A DNA stretch of 64,000 nt, from NCBI RefSeq assembly GCF_001640805.2, contig NC_066849.1, positions 26,989,778-27,053,777 on the forward strand. Direction: 5' to 3'. Origin of the DNA: Lates calcarifer (taxonomy: Eukaryota; Chordata; Actinopteri; Centropomidae). Of this stretch, positions 43,404 to 56,680 are shown one piece after another (within the stretch, counting starts at the first letter, position 1; every line of letters starts with the position of its first letter). Both the position numbers and the translations under genes were made by a program. The notes beneath the pieces were generated by a model. That model did not search any database, was not told the origin of the DNA, and was given only the letters and a program-made list of their open reading frames with translations.

Positions 43404-44712
43404 TTCGGAGGGAAAATACCTCCTTAATATCTGTTGATTCCTGTCAAATCTCTGAGAGTAAATCCTCCATATTGACTGTATAACTGTGCTGTTCTAACAC
43501 ACATGTTCTACCGGGTGGATACAGACAGTTTCTACATCAGGCTGATATATAACACAGGTGATACAGGAGGAATGAAACAGTCCAGGTGAGCAGTCTGTCC
43601 TGGATCAGGAAGATACAACACAACAGCTCAGGTATCTGAATCAGCAGCTGCTTCATTTCAACACTTTGAACCTGGAGCAACAAAACTCAGGTGAAAAGAC
43701 TGAAACCATGTTTTCATGTTACAGCACAGAAACATTCAGTGTTGTTCTTTCCTGAACTCAAACCAGCACTGACCTCTGATCAGCTTCTCTCTACATGCAT
43801 GGTTCATACCGACCCTGTGCTGCCTTCAGGTGACTGTAGGAAATATCTCAACTACAACCTGGAAACGTTTTCAGCAGCTGAAGTTTAAAACAAAGTGTTT
43901 CTGACTGTGAGATCAAATCAAATCTGTCAGGCTCAGATATGAAATCTACACTTTATTTTTAACATCATGTCACATCCAACGTCAGTGAACAAAGAAGCAG
44001 AGTGTTGATGACAGAAGTACAGAGCTGCAGACCATTTCAATGACTGTCACTGTCATTTCCTCACTAAAACCTCTCTGCAGTGTCCTCTGACTGTGATGAT
44101 GGATGAATGGAGAAATACTAAAAAACAGAGGAACAATCTTTTCTTTTTTTCATAGGAACAGTGTGAGTAAATGTAAATGAATTATTATTCTGCTGTAAAA
44201 ACACCAGAACTAAAGACGAGTCAAATATAAGGCAGAGAACACAACATTATTTAAAGTGCAGTTAATTAGTGATTAGTGATGAAATCCATGATACTTGTTG
44301 ACTCACCATTATAATGGACAGATGAAGATTTAACACAACGTTAATGGAAGAGATGGAGGATAAAAACAACATGTTCCTCCTGTACAATAATACAGTGTGA
44401 AGTTGAGCTGAAGAGAACATGAGGCTTCAACAGTCTGAGTTCAACTAATGGTCCAAAGTTCAAGTGATTTCAGAATGAAATTCCCTCTTTGTGAAGCTCA
44501 GCCAGGAAACTGTTGAGAGCAACACAAACAGACTGGAACTGTGGAAGAGAATGACTTGATTTGTGTAACACTGCTGAAGCCTCAGATTAACTTCAGCTCA
44601 ACGTTATCAAGTTGAAGTCCAGACACACTGATGATGCTCTGTCAGATCCAGAGGAACACACAGGGATGATGGTGGACTGGACTCTGTGTCTGACAGTGGA
44701 GCTGTTCTCAGA
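43404..44712. other. Intergenic spacer, unit 3, with extra 0.3 kb
   Basis: As 6117-7120, but about 44226-44536 is absent from units 1 and 2. The extra segment shows no coding signal. Confidence 0.55.
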
Positions 44713-44905
44713 TCAGTTCAGACTGCAGCACTGAGAGTCATCTCCACTTCTTCTGATTCCTCTGTCAGTCACTGCTGGATGAAGCTCTCCTCTCCACTCT
44801 ACCTCCCAGTAACATGGTCCAGTCAGAGCCTCTCTACACACAAGCTGCTGCTGCTGCTGCTTCAACATCTGGATCATCAGGACACAGCTCATCCTCACTT
44901 CCAGC
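44713..44905 (-). pseudogene. Decayed B30.2 remnant, unit 3
   Basis: The short reading frame is the same as at 7121-7313 and 25142-25334. Confidence 0.65.
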
Positions 44906-45184
44906 TGCAGAGAGAGAGAGACAGAGCAGAGAGGAGGTCAATCAGTGTTTACAGAGACTCGCTTCATCAGCTTCTGGCTGATCTGATTGGCTGACTGTTC
45001 TCTGTCTCTCTGTCTTTCTGTCCAATCCTGAAGCCTGTCACCATTCTCCTCTCACAGCTTCACTGAGGAAAGCAGCCACTGAGAAGGTCCCAGCTTTACA
45101 GGAAACACTGGATCTTTGCTCTGATACTAACTGTGTTTAGGACAATACTGATGGAAGCAGCATGGACTGACTCCAACTACTGAC

Positions 45185-48100
45185 CTCACAGTCTCCAGTC
45201 TACAGTCTGGACTCTGCACAAGATCATACAGCTCCTTCAGGTCTGAATCCTGCAGCTTGTTGTCACTCAGGTCCAGTTCTCTCAGATGGGAGGGGTTGGA
45301 CTTCAGAGCTGAGACCAGAGAAGAACAGCTGATCTCTGACAAACTGCAGTTCATCAACCTGAATAAAGAATAAAAGATGTGAGTTTAGGAGACAAAGTTC
45401 CTGCTTGAAACCATTCAGTGTTTCATCATCTGTTCAGAGCTGAAGAAGGTTTAGAATGAACAAGTTTAGAAACTGGAAACTCCAAACACCTGAACCAACA
45501 GGATGCAGGTTAAAAACAGTCAGAGACACAAAGGGAAAAACAGCTCTCATTAATATTAATGACAACATGCTGCTGCTTCAATAAAGAAACAAACAGAAAC
45601 AGAACTTGTTATTCTGAATATTTCAGTCAGTACAAACATTACAGAGCCTTAGAAAAGTGTTGGAACCATCAGCTACTGATTATAGATTTGTTATTGTCAG
45701 ACAGATTCAATGTGTTTTTGTTGTTATTTAAAAACTCATGAGGTGAAATTTGAAGAGAAACAGTCACTGGACTAAACCACAGAAGAAGAAAACTGACTTT
45801 ACCATTAAGATCCTCAGTGTGGATCAGTATAATATGAGCCTGATGTCTGCAGGTTAGAGTCAACACAACTTTCACATCAGATTCATCTCAGCACAGAAAT
45901 AAAATATGAAGTCTAACCTCAGAGTCTCCAGTCTACAGTCTGGACTCTGCAGAAAACCACACAGCTCCTTCACTCCTGAATCCTGCAGCTTGTTTCCTCT
46001 CAGGTCCAGATGTCTCAGATGGGAGGGGTTGGACTTCAGAGCTGAGACCAGAGAAGAACAGCTGATCTCTGACAACCTGCAGCCCCTCAACCTGAATAAA
46101 GAATAAAAGATGTAGATCAAATCATTGATAATCAGATCTGTCCTAATCAATGATCTTTGTATAATAATAATAATAATATCTTTCAAATCACCTGAGGAAC
46201 TTTACAAAACCAGATTGTCAGTTAATGGAGTGAAACATGTCAAACCAACAGTGAGCTCCTTTAAACTTTTCCTCCTTCACACATTTAACAAGTAAATTCA
46301 ACTGGATGAAAAAATACAACAATTTTCACACTTGTGTTAAAGATCAAAACACACACACACAATTTGATCAAACAGACATTCATCCTGACAGGTCACTGAA
46401 ATCAACTGAAAAATCTAATGTCCAAATATCAGCTGTGAGGATCTTCTGTCTGTTGTTGTGATAAAAATTGTCTTTGACCAACGACCACTGGACATTTTCT
46501 ACAGTGTATTTAGAAAACATGAGTCCTCTGACTGGGAGAAATACCAGTGTGTGAGTTGTGAAGGTTTGATTGAAGTGAACAGACATTATTCATGACAACT
46601 GACTGAAATGAACTGAACCTGAAGGAATAATTCTCAGTGTGAGATCAGAACAACTGACAATATGGAACAACCACTATTTAACATGTCATTCATTCTAAAT
46701 GAATGGATTCAAGTTCTGTGTGAAGATAAATGAGGTTCAGTTGTGGATTAAAGATAGAAGATCTCCAACAGTAACAGACAGTGAACTGACCTCAGAGTCT
46801 CCAGTCTACAGTCTGGACTCTGCAGAAAACCACACAGCTCCTTCACTCCTGAATCCTGCAGCTTGTTGTAGCTCAGGTCCAGTTCTCTCAGATGGGAGGG
46901 GTTGGACTTCAGAGCTGAGACCAGAGAAGAACAGCTGATCTCTGACAACCTGCAGTTCATCATCCTGAATAAAGAATAAAAGATGTAGATCAAACCATTG
47001 ATAATCAGATCTGTCCTGATCAATGATCAATGAATAATAATAATAGTAACAACAACAATATTAATAATAATATGATTATCATCATTTCTATTAATAATAA
47101 TAGATCTGTCTGTTGTTGTGATAAAAATTGTCTTTGACCAACGACCACTGGACATTTTCTACAGTGTATTTAGAAAACATTAGTCCTCTGACTGGGAGAA
47201 ATACCAGTGTGTGAGTTGTGAAGGTTTGATTGAAGTGAACAGACATTATTCATGACAACTGACTGAAATGAACTGAACCTGAAGGAATAATTCTCAGTGT
47301 GAGATCAGGACAACTGACTGTGGAACAACCTGTCAGGAACCACCCTCAAAATGATTTTGGTTTCTGGGTTTTTGGTTTGAAGTTGTTTATCTAGTATTTC
47401 TAGTGTTTTTTGTTCCTGTTTGAATTTTGCTTCTTTTTTTTTTGCTTTTGCTGGTTTCTGTTTTTTTTTATTTTGGCATCCGTTCCCCTTCTGTTCCTGA
47501 AGCATGTACTACAAGCAAGTTCAACATACCCAGGATATCTTTTCGTTATCTGATTTTCTTCAACCTAACAACCACAGTGTCACTCAGCAGTCATACCATG
47601 GTGGTTTTCAACTTGTTAAGTCAACCCAGGGTTTCTTGATCCAGCAATGAGCATGTTCATGTTCCAAGATGCAGAGTTGTTAATTATAAGTAACATTATC
47701 AGAACCATGAGTAAAGTACTTAATACAATATGGGAAGAAATGCTTAAATCTGCAGGTAAATTTGGTAATAGCAATGTCCCAAACTCATAGGACGAGGTGT
47801 AAATAATATGATCACATGACTAGAACAGAAAAGAAATGTTAGAAATAATTTCCAGCTATTCAAATCAGACTGAGAACATAGGGTAAATAAGGACAGAAAT
47901 TATTATTAAGTTTCTTTATGAGTCTCTAAACTTTATTTATGCCATTTCTTCTGATGATGAATAAAATGTCATGGACATGTGATGCAGATTTTTTAAAGGT
48001 AATGTTAGACTGTTTCTGCTGCCAGAGCAGAAAGGAGAGGAGACAAGTAGTTAAATGTCTGAAGAGGTCAAACTGACTGAAATGTTCATAATCATGAAAC

Positions 48101-50555
48101 ATATTTAACAGCGTGTGGATCATTCTTTTGCAGCTCCAGAGTCTCCTTTGTTATCCTGTGCTGCAGTGTTTTATTTCTATTTAACATGTCATTCATTCTA
48201 AATCAATGCATTCAAGTTCTTTGTGAAGATAAATGAGGTTCAGTTGTGGATTAAAGATAGAAGATCTCCAACAGTAACAGACAGTGAACTGACCCCAGAG
48301 TCTCCAGTCTACAGTCTGGACTCTGCAGAAAACCACACAGCTCCTTCACTCCTGAATCCTGCAGGTCATTGTTACTCAGGTCCAGATGTCTCAGATGGGA
48401 GGGGTTGGACTTCAGGGCTGAGGCCAGAGAAGAACAGCTGATCTCTGACAACCTGCAGTTCTTCAACCTGAATAAAGAATAAAAGATGTAGATCAAATCA
48501 TTGATAATCAGATCTGTCCTAATCAATGATCTTTTCTCTAAAATGAGTAGAGTGACTTTGTCCTTCTGTTATTGTGGATCATCATAATGTCAGCCTTCTA
48601 CAGACATCATCCAAATGTCAGCACAACATTCAGACACCTGTTCATGTCAACACAGATTCATAACATGCTGCTGACCTCAGTCAAGTCTTTAACTAGAGGA
48701 TCAATATCAGATCAGACACGTTGGACTAAAAGTCTGTTTGTTCTTTGGTTTTTTACACCACCTTCTTCTTCCTGTGTTTTGTAGCTGAGCAGGTTTGTGT
48801 CATTAGGTCCAAGTCTGCAAAGCAGCATGGAAAAGTTTCAAAGAGCTCACTGTTGGTTTGAATAAATCATGGCCTTTAACCTCTGACCTCTGCAGTAACA
48901 TGGTGTTACAGTGAGTGTATGTGTGTGTGTGAGAGTGCAGTCAGTCTACAGGGTCATCAGGTGAGCACCCTCTCAATAACTGCTGTTTCACTGAGTCGGA
49001 CCAATGACACCCAGAAGGCTCAACAGTGTGTCAGTGTCCCAGATCCAGCCACACTCTCAACACAACCCTCCACCACAGCTTCAATTCAGTCCAGTATCAG
49101 CAGCCACCAGTATGCTAACCAGCTACAAGCAGCTAACTCCACGTCAGACTGCTCAGCATGTTGCTACCATCAGCAGGATCCTGCTCAACCCACCAAGCAA
49201 CAGCCCAGTGATCACCCTCAGCTGCCTCATCTTAGCAAGGAACAAAGCATCCACTCACATTTACACAACTAGCCTGTTAAGATCATTAAGAGGCTAATTA
49301 GCATGCTAACAGAGTGCTACGCTAACAAGCAGACTGTCTGAGCCACCATATTTACTCACCTTGGTAATCCTCGAAACAAACCAGCTGAGCCTCTTCATTT
49401 TAGCAGCAACAAGTCAAACACTTGTGTTTAAAGCTTGATGAGTTCACACTACAGGTTCTGCTCTTACCTGTCTCTGCCTGTCTCACCTTTCTTCTAACCC
49501 ACAGCCTGGAAGTGGAACTGGCTGCAGTGTCAGCCATGTTCTTCACTGCCTGCTTTAGACTCAGCTCTCTAACAGCCAGTTCAGGTAACAGGGACTGATC
49601 TGCCAACAAAGCCCTACAGCCAACCTCCACTGGACCTTAGGTCTCCAACCACACTCCTCTGCCTCTGCTGCCAGCTCTGTATATCTGAGCTGTTTCCTCT
49701 CATAGGACATTTCTACTGCGTCCTCCCATGGTCCTGTCAGCTCCACAACAACCTGCTGTGTTTCTGTCCACAACACAACATCTGCTCTGAGATCAGTGGG
49801 AGTGATCTCCTGAGGAACTATGGACTGTTTTCCTGAGTCTACTCTCATGTGTCAGTCCCTCCCTGCCTTCAGCTGTCCTGCATCATGCACTTCCTGAGTT
49901 CTTCACCCTCTCAAACAAGTCAAATCCCATCTTGTTTCCTTTTTTTATCCACTGACTTTACCTCTGAGAGCTTCCTGCTGCTGGACACCTCAGCACCTGG
50001 TGATGTCTCCAGGTGAAGCTCAGAAACTCAGATTTGATGGTGTCATTCATCATCATCACCTCTGTGACTTTAGCTTGGTGCAGTATTTGTTTGATGAAGA
50101 CAGATGCAGCTTTTGTCAAGTTCAAATGAGCAGATCTGATTTTCATCAACTTTCTTATTTCAACAAACTTGTACCTTCTCTACTGCTCTAAATCACAAAC
50201 ACTGTGACTGGTCTCAGCTTCTTCTTTTTCTGCTAATTACAACAGAGAGTCTTTTCTCTTCACCAGCTCATTTTTAAATCCTCACACAGAAATCACTAAA
50301 ATGTACCAACCAATGAAAAACTCAAACTTTAAAGATTTGAACTGAATATAGACAAAAAACAGCTCCAGTCAGTGAACTGACCTCAGAGTCTCCAGTCCAC
50401 AGTTTGGACTCTCCAGTCCAGAGGACAGTATCTTCACTCCTGAATCCTCCAGGTTGTTCCAGCTCAGGTCCAGTTCTGTCAGATGGGAGGGGTTGGACTT
50501 CAGAGCTGAGGCCACGACTTCATAGTGAATCTCTGAGAGTCGACAGTTATCAAGT
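45185..50555 (-). CDS. NLR copy 3 LRR exons (five)
   Basis: Five 174-bp exons: 50382-50555, 48294-48467, 46791-46964, 45918-46091 and 45185-45358. Variable residues include [10 protein letters not shown] and [10 protein letters not shown]. The last one has [13 protein letters not shown]. Introns hold copies of the 0.84-kb insertion (47331-48178) and the retroelement relic (49400-49848). Confidence 0.9.
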
Positions 50556-53500
50556 CTGTGATTAGAGAAAATATAAAATCAGAATAAAATCAGAGAGTTT
50601 GAAATGAAAACACACTCAGTGTATATGACAACACAACATGATCAACATCTGCTCTTCACATCTGTGGTTCAGTTCATCTCATCTTATTGTGTTTGACATG
50701 AAACAATAACTCTCATCACTCTCTCTCAGACCTGCAGACTTTTAATGGGAATCTTTGTTTTGCAGATGAAGGGAGGGAAAATGACGTCACCTTTATGTTT
50801 CCATCATGTGATTTGATCCCAGAGTCAGAATGAAGCCATCTTGTTTAGAAAAACATGTAGATTGTCCACTGTTTTTAAACTGACTCCAGAACATTTCTGA
50901 TGAGTTCAGCTCAGAGAACAATTCAATAGAATCTCTGTTTGCTGCATGGTTTTCACATCATGTCATCAGAAGAACAGGACATTGACCTTTGGTGTGTATA
51001 AGAAGACTGAATTCTCCTCTACAGCAACAAGAGAGAAAACACCTGAGAGTTTCTGTCTCATTTAACATCATATATGGAAAGACTTTCAACTATTACCATT
51101 AAACTTCAACAACTTCACTGTTTCAAATGAAAAGTTGAAGAAGCAATAAAGCTCATCTTCACTCTTGGTCTGGTGTGACCAGTAGTTGATGGAGGCTAAT
51201 GTTAATGTCAGCAAACTTTAAATAGATAATGTTGGTAAATGACATTACTGAGTCACTTCACTCATTTGATGACTTTTCTCTACTTGTTCCATCATGTTTT
51301 AGCATTAACCATTAGCCCAGAAGTGTTTGTTGTTACCACAGTGACTGCTGTTTGACCTTTTGGATAGAAAATGTCATCACTTCATCATCTTATCCTGTTA
51401 GACATTAGACAATCATTTAATACTGTGTAGATCTGAACAACTAAACTACTAATCTACTGACTGATAATTGTAATGATCATGTCTGGACTCACCGAGCCTT
51501 TCTGCAGTTCCTCACAGCTGGGATCAGTCTCCGTCGTCCCTCCTTTGATGTGTTGTACTTGTTCAGGTCCAACTCATCCAGAACCTCCTCTGACATCTGC
51601 AGCATGTAGGCCAGAGCTGAGCACTGGATCTCAGAGAGACTCTTCTTTGATCTGTTCTCTGACTTTAGGAACTCTTGGATCTCCTGATGGACTGAGTGGT
51701 CGTTCATCTCCATCAGACAGTGGAAGATGTTGATGCTTCTGTCAGGAGAGGTGTTGGACATGTTCATCTTCTTCAGGTTGTTGATGGTCCTCTGGATGAT
51801 TTCTGGACTGTTCTCTGTCTGACCCAGCAGGCCTCCTAAGAGTCTCTGGTTGGACTCCAGAGAGAGGCCATGAAGGAAGCGAACAAACAGGTCCAGGTGG
51901 CCATTTTCACTTTGAAGGGATTTCTCCATGGCTCTCCTCAGGAAGTCATCCAGAGATGGACCACTGTTTCCAAAAATCTTAGAAATCTTCCCAAGAAAAG
52001 TTTTTGGTTTTGAGTCTCTGTCTTTCCCCATGAAGTCCTCCAGTACCTGTGTCTTCCTGTTGGTGAAACAGTGGAACATGTAGACTGCAGCCAGAAACTC
52101 CTGAACGCTCAGATGAACAAAGCAGTAGACTGTTTTCTGGAAGATCACACTCTCTCTTTTGAAGATCTCTGTACAAACTCCTGAGTACACCAAGGCCTCT
52201 GTCACATCAAGACCACACTGCTCCAGGTCTTCTTGGTAGAACATGATGTTTCCTTTCTCAAGTTGTTCAAACGCCAGCCTCCCCAGCTTCAGAAGAACTT
52301 CCCTGTCAGCCTCCGTCAGCTCCTGTGGCTTCGTCTCATGTCCCTCATGGTACTTGTTCTTCTTCCTCTTTGTCTGAACCAGCAGGAAGTGTGAGTACAG
52401 GTCAGTCATGGTCTTGGGCAGCTCTCCTCTCTGCTCTGTAGTCAACATGTGCTCCAGAACTGTAGCAGCGATCCAGCAGAAGACTGGGATTTGACACATG
52501 ATGTGGAGGCTCCTGGAGGTCTTGATGTGTGAGATGGTTCTGTTGGACAGCTCTTCATCACTGGATCTCCTTCTGAAGTACTCCTCCTTCTGTGGGTCAG
52601 TGAAGCCTCGTACTTCTGTTACCCTGTCAACACATGAAGGAGGGATCTGATTGGCCGCTGCAGGTCTGGAAGTTATCCAGACCAGAGCCGAGGGAAGCAG
52701 ATTCCCCTGGATGAGGTTTGTCAGCAGCTCGTTGACTGATGACTTCTGTGTGACGTCAGACACAACCTTCCTGTTGTTGAAATCCAGTGAAAGTCTGCTT
52801 TCATCCAGGCCGTCAAAGATGAACAGAACTTTACAGACAGCCAGCTTCTCTGCTGTGACCTTCTGTAATGTTGGATGGAAAACATGGAGCAGCGTGAGAA
52901 GACTGTACTGCTCATCTCTGATCAGGTTCAGCTCCCTGAACGAAAGCAGAACCAGCAGACTGACATCTTGGTTTTCCAAGCCCTCTGCCCAGTCCAGAGT
53001 GAACTTCTGCACTGAGAAGGTTTTTCCAACACCAGCGACGCCGTTGGTCAGAACCACTCTGATGTGTCTCTGTTGGTCAGGTAAGGCTTTAAAGATGTCC
53101 TGGCACCTGATTGGAGTGTCATGGAGGGTCTTCTTCTTGGAAGCTGTCTCCAGCTGCCTCACCTCATGTTGGGTATTAACCTCTTCACTCTGTCCCTCTG
53201 TGATGTAGAGCTCAGTGTAGATCCTGTTGAGGAGGGTTCTACTTCCTGTTCCATCAGTTCCTTCAGTCACACGTTCACATCTCCTCCTCAGACTGATCTT
53301 ATGTTCATCTAAAACCTCCTGCAGACCACTATCTGCTGAAAGACAACAAACAATGTCAGACTAAAGAAAGACAATCTGATTCTTTTCATCAGCTCCAGAA
53401 AAACAAGCAGAGAAAAGCTTTTTCATGTTGTGCTCTTTAGAATCATCTTAAATGTCAGAGCTGTGTGATAGAACAAATGACTCTGTAGAAAACAACAAGT

Positions 53501-54957
53501 CCTGTTTTCACAAATGAAGACATCAGCAGACACATGTTCAGTCTTACTTTGTGTAGTAATGGACTGTACTTATATAGCGCTTTCCTAGTCTTTTCGACCA
53601 CTCAAAGAGCTTCACACTACAGATCACATTCACCCCAGTCACACACACATTCATACAGCACTTCCATACAATAGTGCTTTCTAGCACAGACACACACATT
53701 TGCACACATGACTGCTCTACCTCCTGAGCCACAGCCGCCCCATACAGTGCTGGTCTGACTGGCTGTAGAGACTGGATACTTCAGGACGTCCTGACACAGA
53801 TCACAGCAGGACAGCTGCTCCTCCACAGAAACACCACTCCTCTTCTTCTCTCTGTGAAGACATCAACACATTCATTATGAGATGTTACATCAGTGGAAGA
53901 CAAACCTCCAGCTCAAAAGATGAACGCAGCTCTACAGTCTTTACATTATCTGTAAGATGAATCAGCAGGCTGTGTGTAGAAATTCACATTCCCTTGTTCC
54001 ATTTTTATGCATTTGAACAAGAGACAGTTCATTTAAAGATGCATTTTTAAAAACTCAGTGTTGTAATAAAGGTTATTAAACAACATTAGAAAACTGAATC
54101 ATCTTCAGGTCAGCTTACAGTGGAAACTGTGTCTGATGACTGTTTGTGTCTGAGGGTCCAGGTTCATTACTGAAGTCTGGAGGATTAAAATCTTTGGACC
54201 AGTCACTCTTCATAGACAGACAGCTGGATCCTGGAGACTCTGCTCTCCGTCTGTGGAGAAAACACAAACTTTACACATTTTAACTCTTGTAAAGAGCAGA
54301 TGTATAGTTTAGTTGAGGTAGTCCGTAGCTGTGAGGGATGAACTTTGATTTTTTTAACATGTATAATGACGACAGCTTTGCAGATGGTTCTGGTGATTTA
54401 TTATCTTGGAATACACATTAATAAGTCCTAAAAATAGGATGTTTCCAACATGTTTTAGAAACAGTTTAGAAAAATGTTTAATATCATGAATCAGATCCAA
54501 GATTGGAAGAAAACAAGAGATGGTATTCGTGGCAGTATCAGCCAGATGTCTAGAAAGGAAGTGGAACAAACTAAACAATCTGTCCTCTGCTACTCAACCT
54601 GAAATACTGGTTGAAGAAAAAACAATAAATATTTCAGAACAGTTGTTGAGTTCTCTTCAGTGGAGGAAATAAGGCTGTCAGTGCTCATTTAAAGATGCAT
54701 TTTTAAAAACTCAGTGTTATAATAAAGGTTATTAAACAACATTAGAAAACTGAATCATCTTCAGGTCAGCTTACAGTGGAAACTGTGTCTGATGACTGTT
54801 TGTGTCTGAGGGTCCAGGTTCATTACTGAAGAGTGGAGGATTAAAATTTTTGGACCAGTCACTCTTCATAGACAGACAGCTGGATCCTGGAGACTCTGCT
54901 CTGTCCTCTTCCTCCAAATCATTCATCTTCTCTGGTTTGAGAGGTAAACCTGTAACA
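45185..54957 (-). CDS. Fish NLR (FISNA-NACHT-LRR), copy 3; RING exon damaged
   Basis: Exons: 54775-54957 (ATG 54926), 54119-54250, 53548-53851 (damaged RING; 53721-53851 if the SINE donor is used), 51493-53335 (FISNA-NACHT), LRR exons 50382-50555, 48294-48467, 46791-46964, 45918-46091 and 45185-45358. In both N-terminal exons the usual GTAAGA donor is replaced, and the next GTAAGC donor, 27 bp further on, restores the same phase (adding NSHQTQFP). The RING carries the same 123-bp deletion and SINE as copy 1. One LRR donor is GTTAGA rather than GTCAGT. The noncoding first exon begins at 55317. It faces the SAMD9-like gene divergently. Coding potential depends on the alternative donors. Confidence 0.83.
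47331..48178. mobile_element. Unclassified 0.84-kb insertion, unit 3
   Basis: Same sequence and same exon interval as the unit 2 copy. Confidence 0.5.
49400..49848 (-). pseudogene. Retrotransposon endonuclease-like relic, unit 3
   Basis: Same frameshifted frames as units 1 and 2. Confidence 0.55.
51493..53335 (-). CDS. NLR copy 3 FISNA-NACHT exon
   Basis: A 1843-bp open exon with Walker A GVAGVGKT, Walker [11 protein letters not shown] and sensor VWITSRPAA. It shares [21 protein letters not shown] and SKEGRRRL with copy 1, and [21 protein letters not shown] and KKSLSEIQC with copy 2. Private changes include [23 protein letters not shown] and LQSENGHL. Confidence 0.93.
53548..53851 (-). pseudogene. 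Damaged RING exon of NLR copy 3
   Basis: Same 123-bp in-frame deletion as copy 1 (KYPVST joined to ASQTSTV) and the same SINE position. Here the SINE reads further before a stop (GECDL then stop). A phase-preserving GTAGAG donor lies at 53715-53720. Confidence 0.8.
53553..53743. mobile_element. SINE/MITE-like insertion in RING exon, copy 3
   Basis: Orthologous to 16116-16316. It lacks a 10-bp internal duplication (ACTACACATG) present in copy 1. Confidence 0.75.
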
Positions 54958-55316
54958 CTGGAGACACACACACAGTTTAATAAACCCAGTCACTTCTCCA
55001 TCTTAGTTATTTGACATTAGTAGAATTAAAACCATGAGTATTTTCTATCCATCATAAAGACAAACTGTGACTGTGGTTTAAACCCAACAACTGCTCAGAC
55101 TTCACATAAACATCACATGTTCCATATTTATCTGTGAGAGCGAAGAAACCAGGAAAATAAAAAAGGGAACAACATGTGAAGATGTGACTCTGAGACTCTG
55201 TGACTTTATACTGGGGGTTTATCTATAATACAGTACGACGGTCTAAACACAAACATTCAGCAGATGAATCAATAATGTGAACAATCATTATTTATAGACC
55301 TGATATTATCACTCAC

Positions 55317-55810
55317 CCTGCACACGTCCTGTTTCTTTCTGCTGTGGAGTCAAAATGGCGTCTGGACTGACTTCATACTTTCACTTTCAGTCTGTTTGTT
55401 TCGTCCTCTTCTCTTGTTTTCTCGGCTGTGTTCGGTTCAAACCTGTGATTCCGTTATATCCTCTTTCTCCCTCCTGTCTTTCTCGGCGCTGGACTCACAG
55501 AAAACCAACTTTTCTCACGATTTTACTTCGTTAAACTTCGACGAGCTTCGACCTCTGCATTAAAATCAGCGCAGTAACGCTCAGCCGCTCCTAACGGAAA
55601 TAAACGGTTGGAAAAGTCGCTCCCAACGTTCAACAGTCACTCACAGCTCAAACTATGAAGCTTTCAGATGAAGTTTTCTGACGGTCCGCGCGCTGTTAGC
55701 TACGAACACGGAGACGACGCCTTCGATTTCCGGTGAAAGTTTATTTTCCGGGTCTGTTGTACAAATACTCCTACAATCCACCAGGTGGTTGTTTGAACGT
55801 GACGTAGGAT
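55317..55810 (-). promoter_or_regulatory. NLR copy 3 5'UTR exon and promoter
   Basis: Copy of 17799-18300 with ISRE-like GAAAGTGAAA (minus) at 55379-55388 and donor GTGAGT just below 55317. Confidence 0.6.
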
Positions 55811-56680
55811 CCAGGTAGAGTCTACGTAGCCTACGCTGTCGTGTGTATTTACGTTAGTGTGCACGTGTCGCTCTGCAGGTTCTGAGCTAAAGAAAAATCT
55901 AAAGGTGATTACATTAGATTTTAATTATCCAGGTCATAAATGAGCTCAGATTCATTTGATCAGCAGCTGGAATAAACCCAGAAACACTGCGACTCTAAAG
56001 TCATTAACACTGTTATTTTTGAAGTTTCAGTTGCTCAACTTTCCTTCACTTCTATTATACTTTCTTCCATCCAGACATGTCAGTGCTGTGAACTGGTGAA
56101 ATAAAAGTCATCACACAGGTTCTGCTGAAAGAGTGGAGGAAACAGGAAACATGTAATAAAAGAAGAATAAAACTAGTTTCATCATGCAAACAGTGTAATT
56201 TACTCTGTCCAACTTTGTTTCATCGCAAAGCATCATCAAAGTTCTCTGTGGTGTTGTGTCGCCCTCTGCTGGCCACACCACAAACCTATTACAGCCACAG
56301 TTGTAGACAGTTAAATCCTGAATGAAGTGATAAACAGCTTCAGTGGTTCAAAGTAGCTGCAGTCAGGCTTTAATGTTAGAAAATAACCTGAAGTTGAAAA
56401 TGAGTGTTTACAGTCTGTTGGTGAAGACTTCAATCTTTGAAAGAAATATTTTCAGCTGTACATGTTTATCTTTGTGTGTGAACCTGAAGCTGTAAAACTA
56501 ACATTTTAACAGTGACAGCTGTGATGATCAGTTTTTATATGATATCATTCAGTTCTTCCTCCTTATCTTTTATTGTTTGATCAGAGGTGGACCTGGACCT
56601 CATGGACCTGGACCTCGTTCTGTTTCCAGGCGGTGATCAGCTGCTCAGAGGAGATGTAATGTTTATGGTCTTTAAAAGAC

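Larger units (their letters stand above)
41588..56680. repeat. Tandem segmental duplication, unit 3 (truncated)
   Basis: Third unit, about 15.1 kb. It follows unit 1 through the region homologous to 19154-19160 and then stops matching directly after CTTTAAAAGAC. The Tc1 remnant and CTLD gene of units 1 and 2 are missing. Unrelated single-copy sequence leads to the SAMD9-like gene. Confidence 0.9.
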
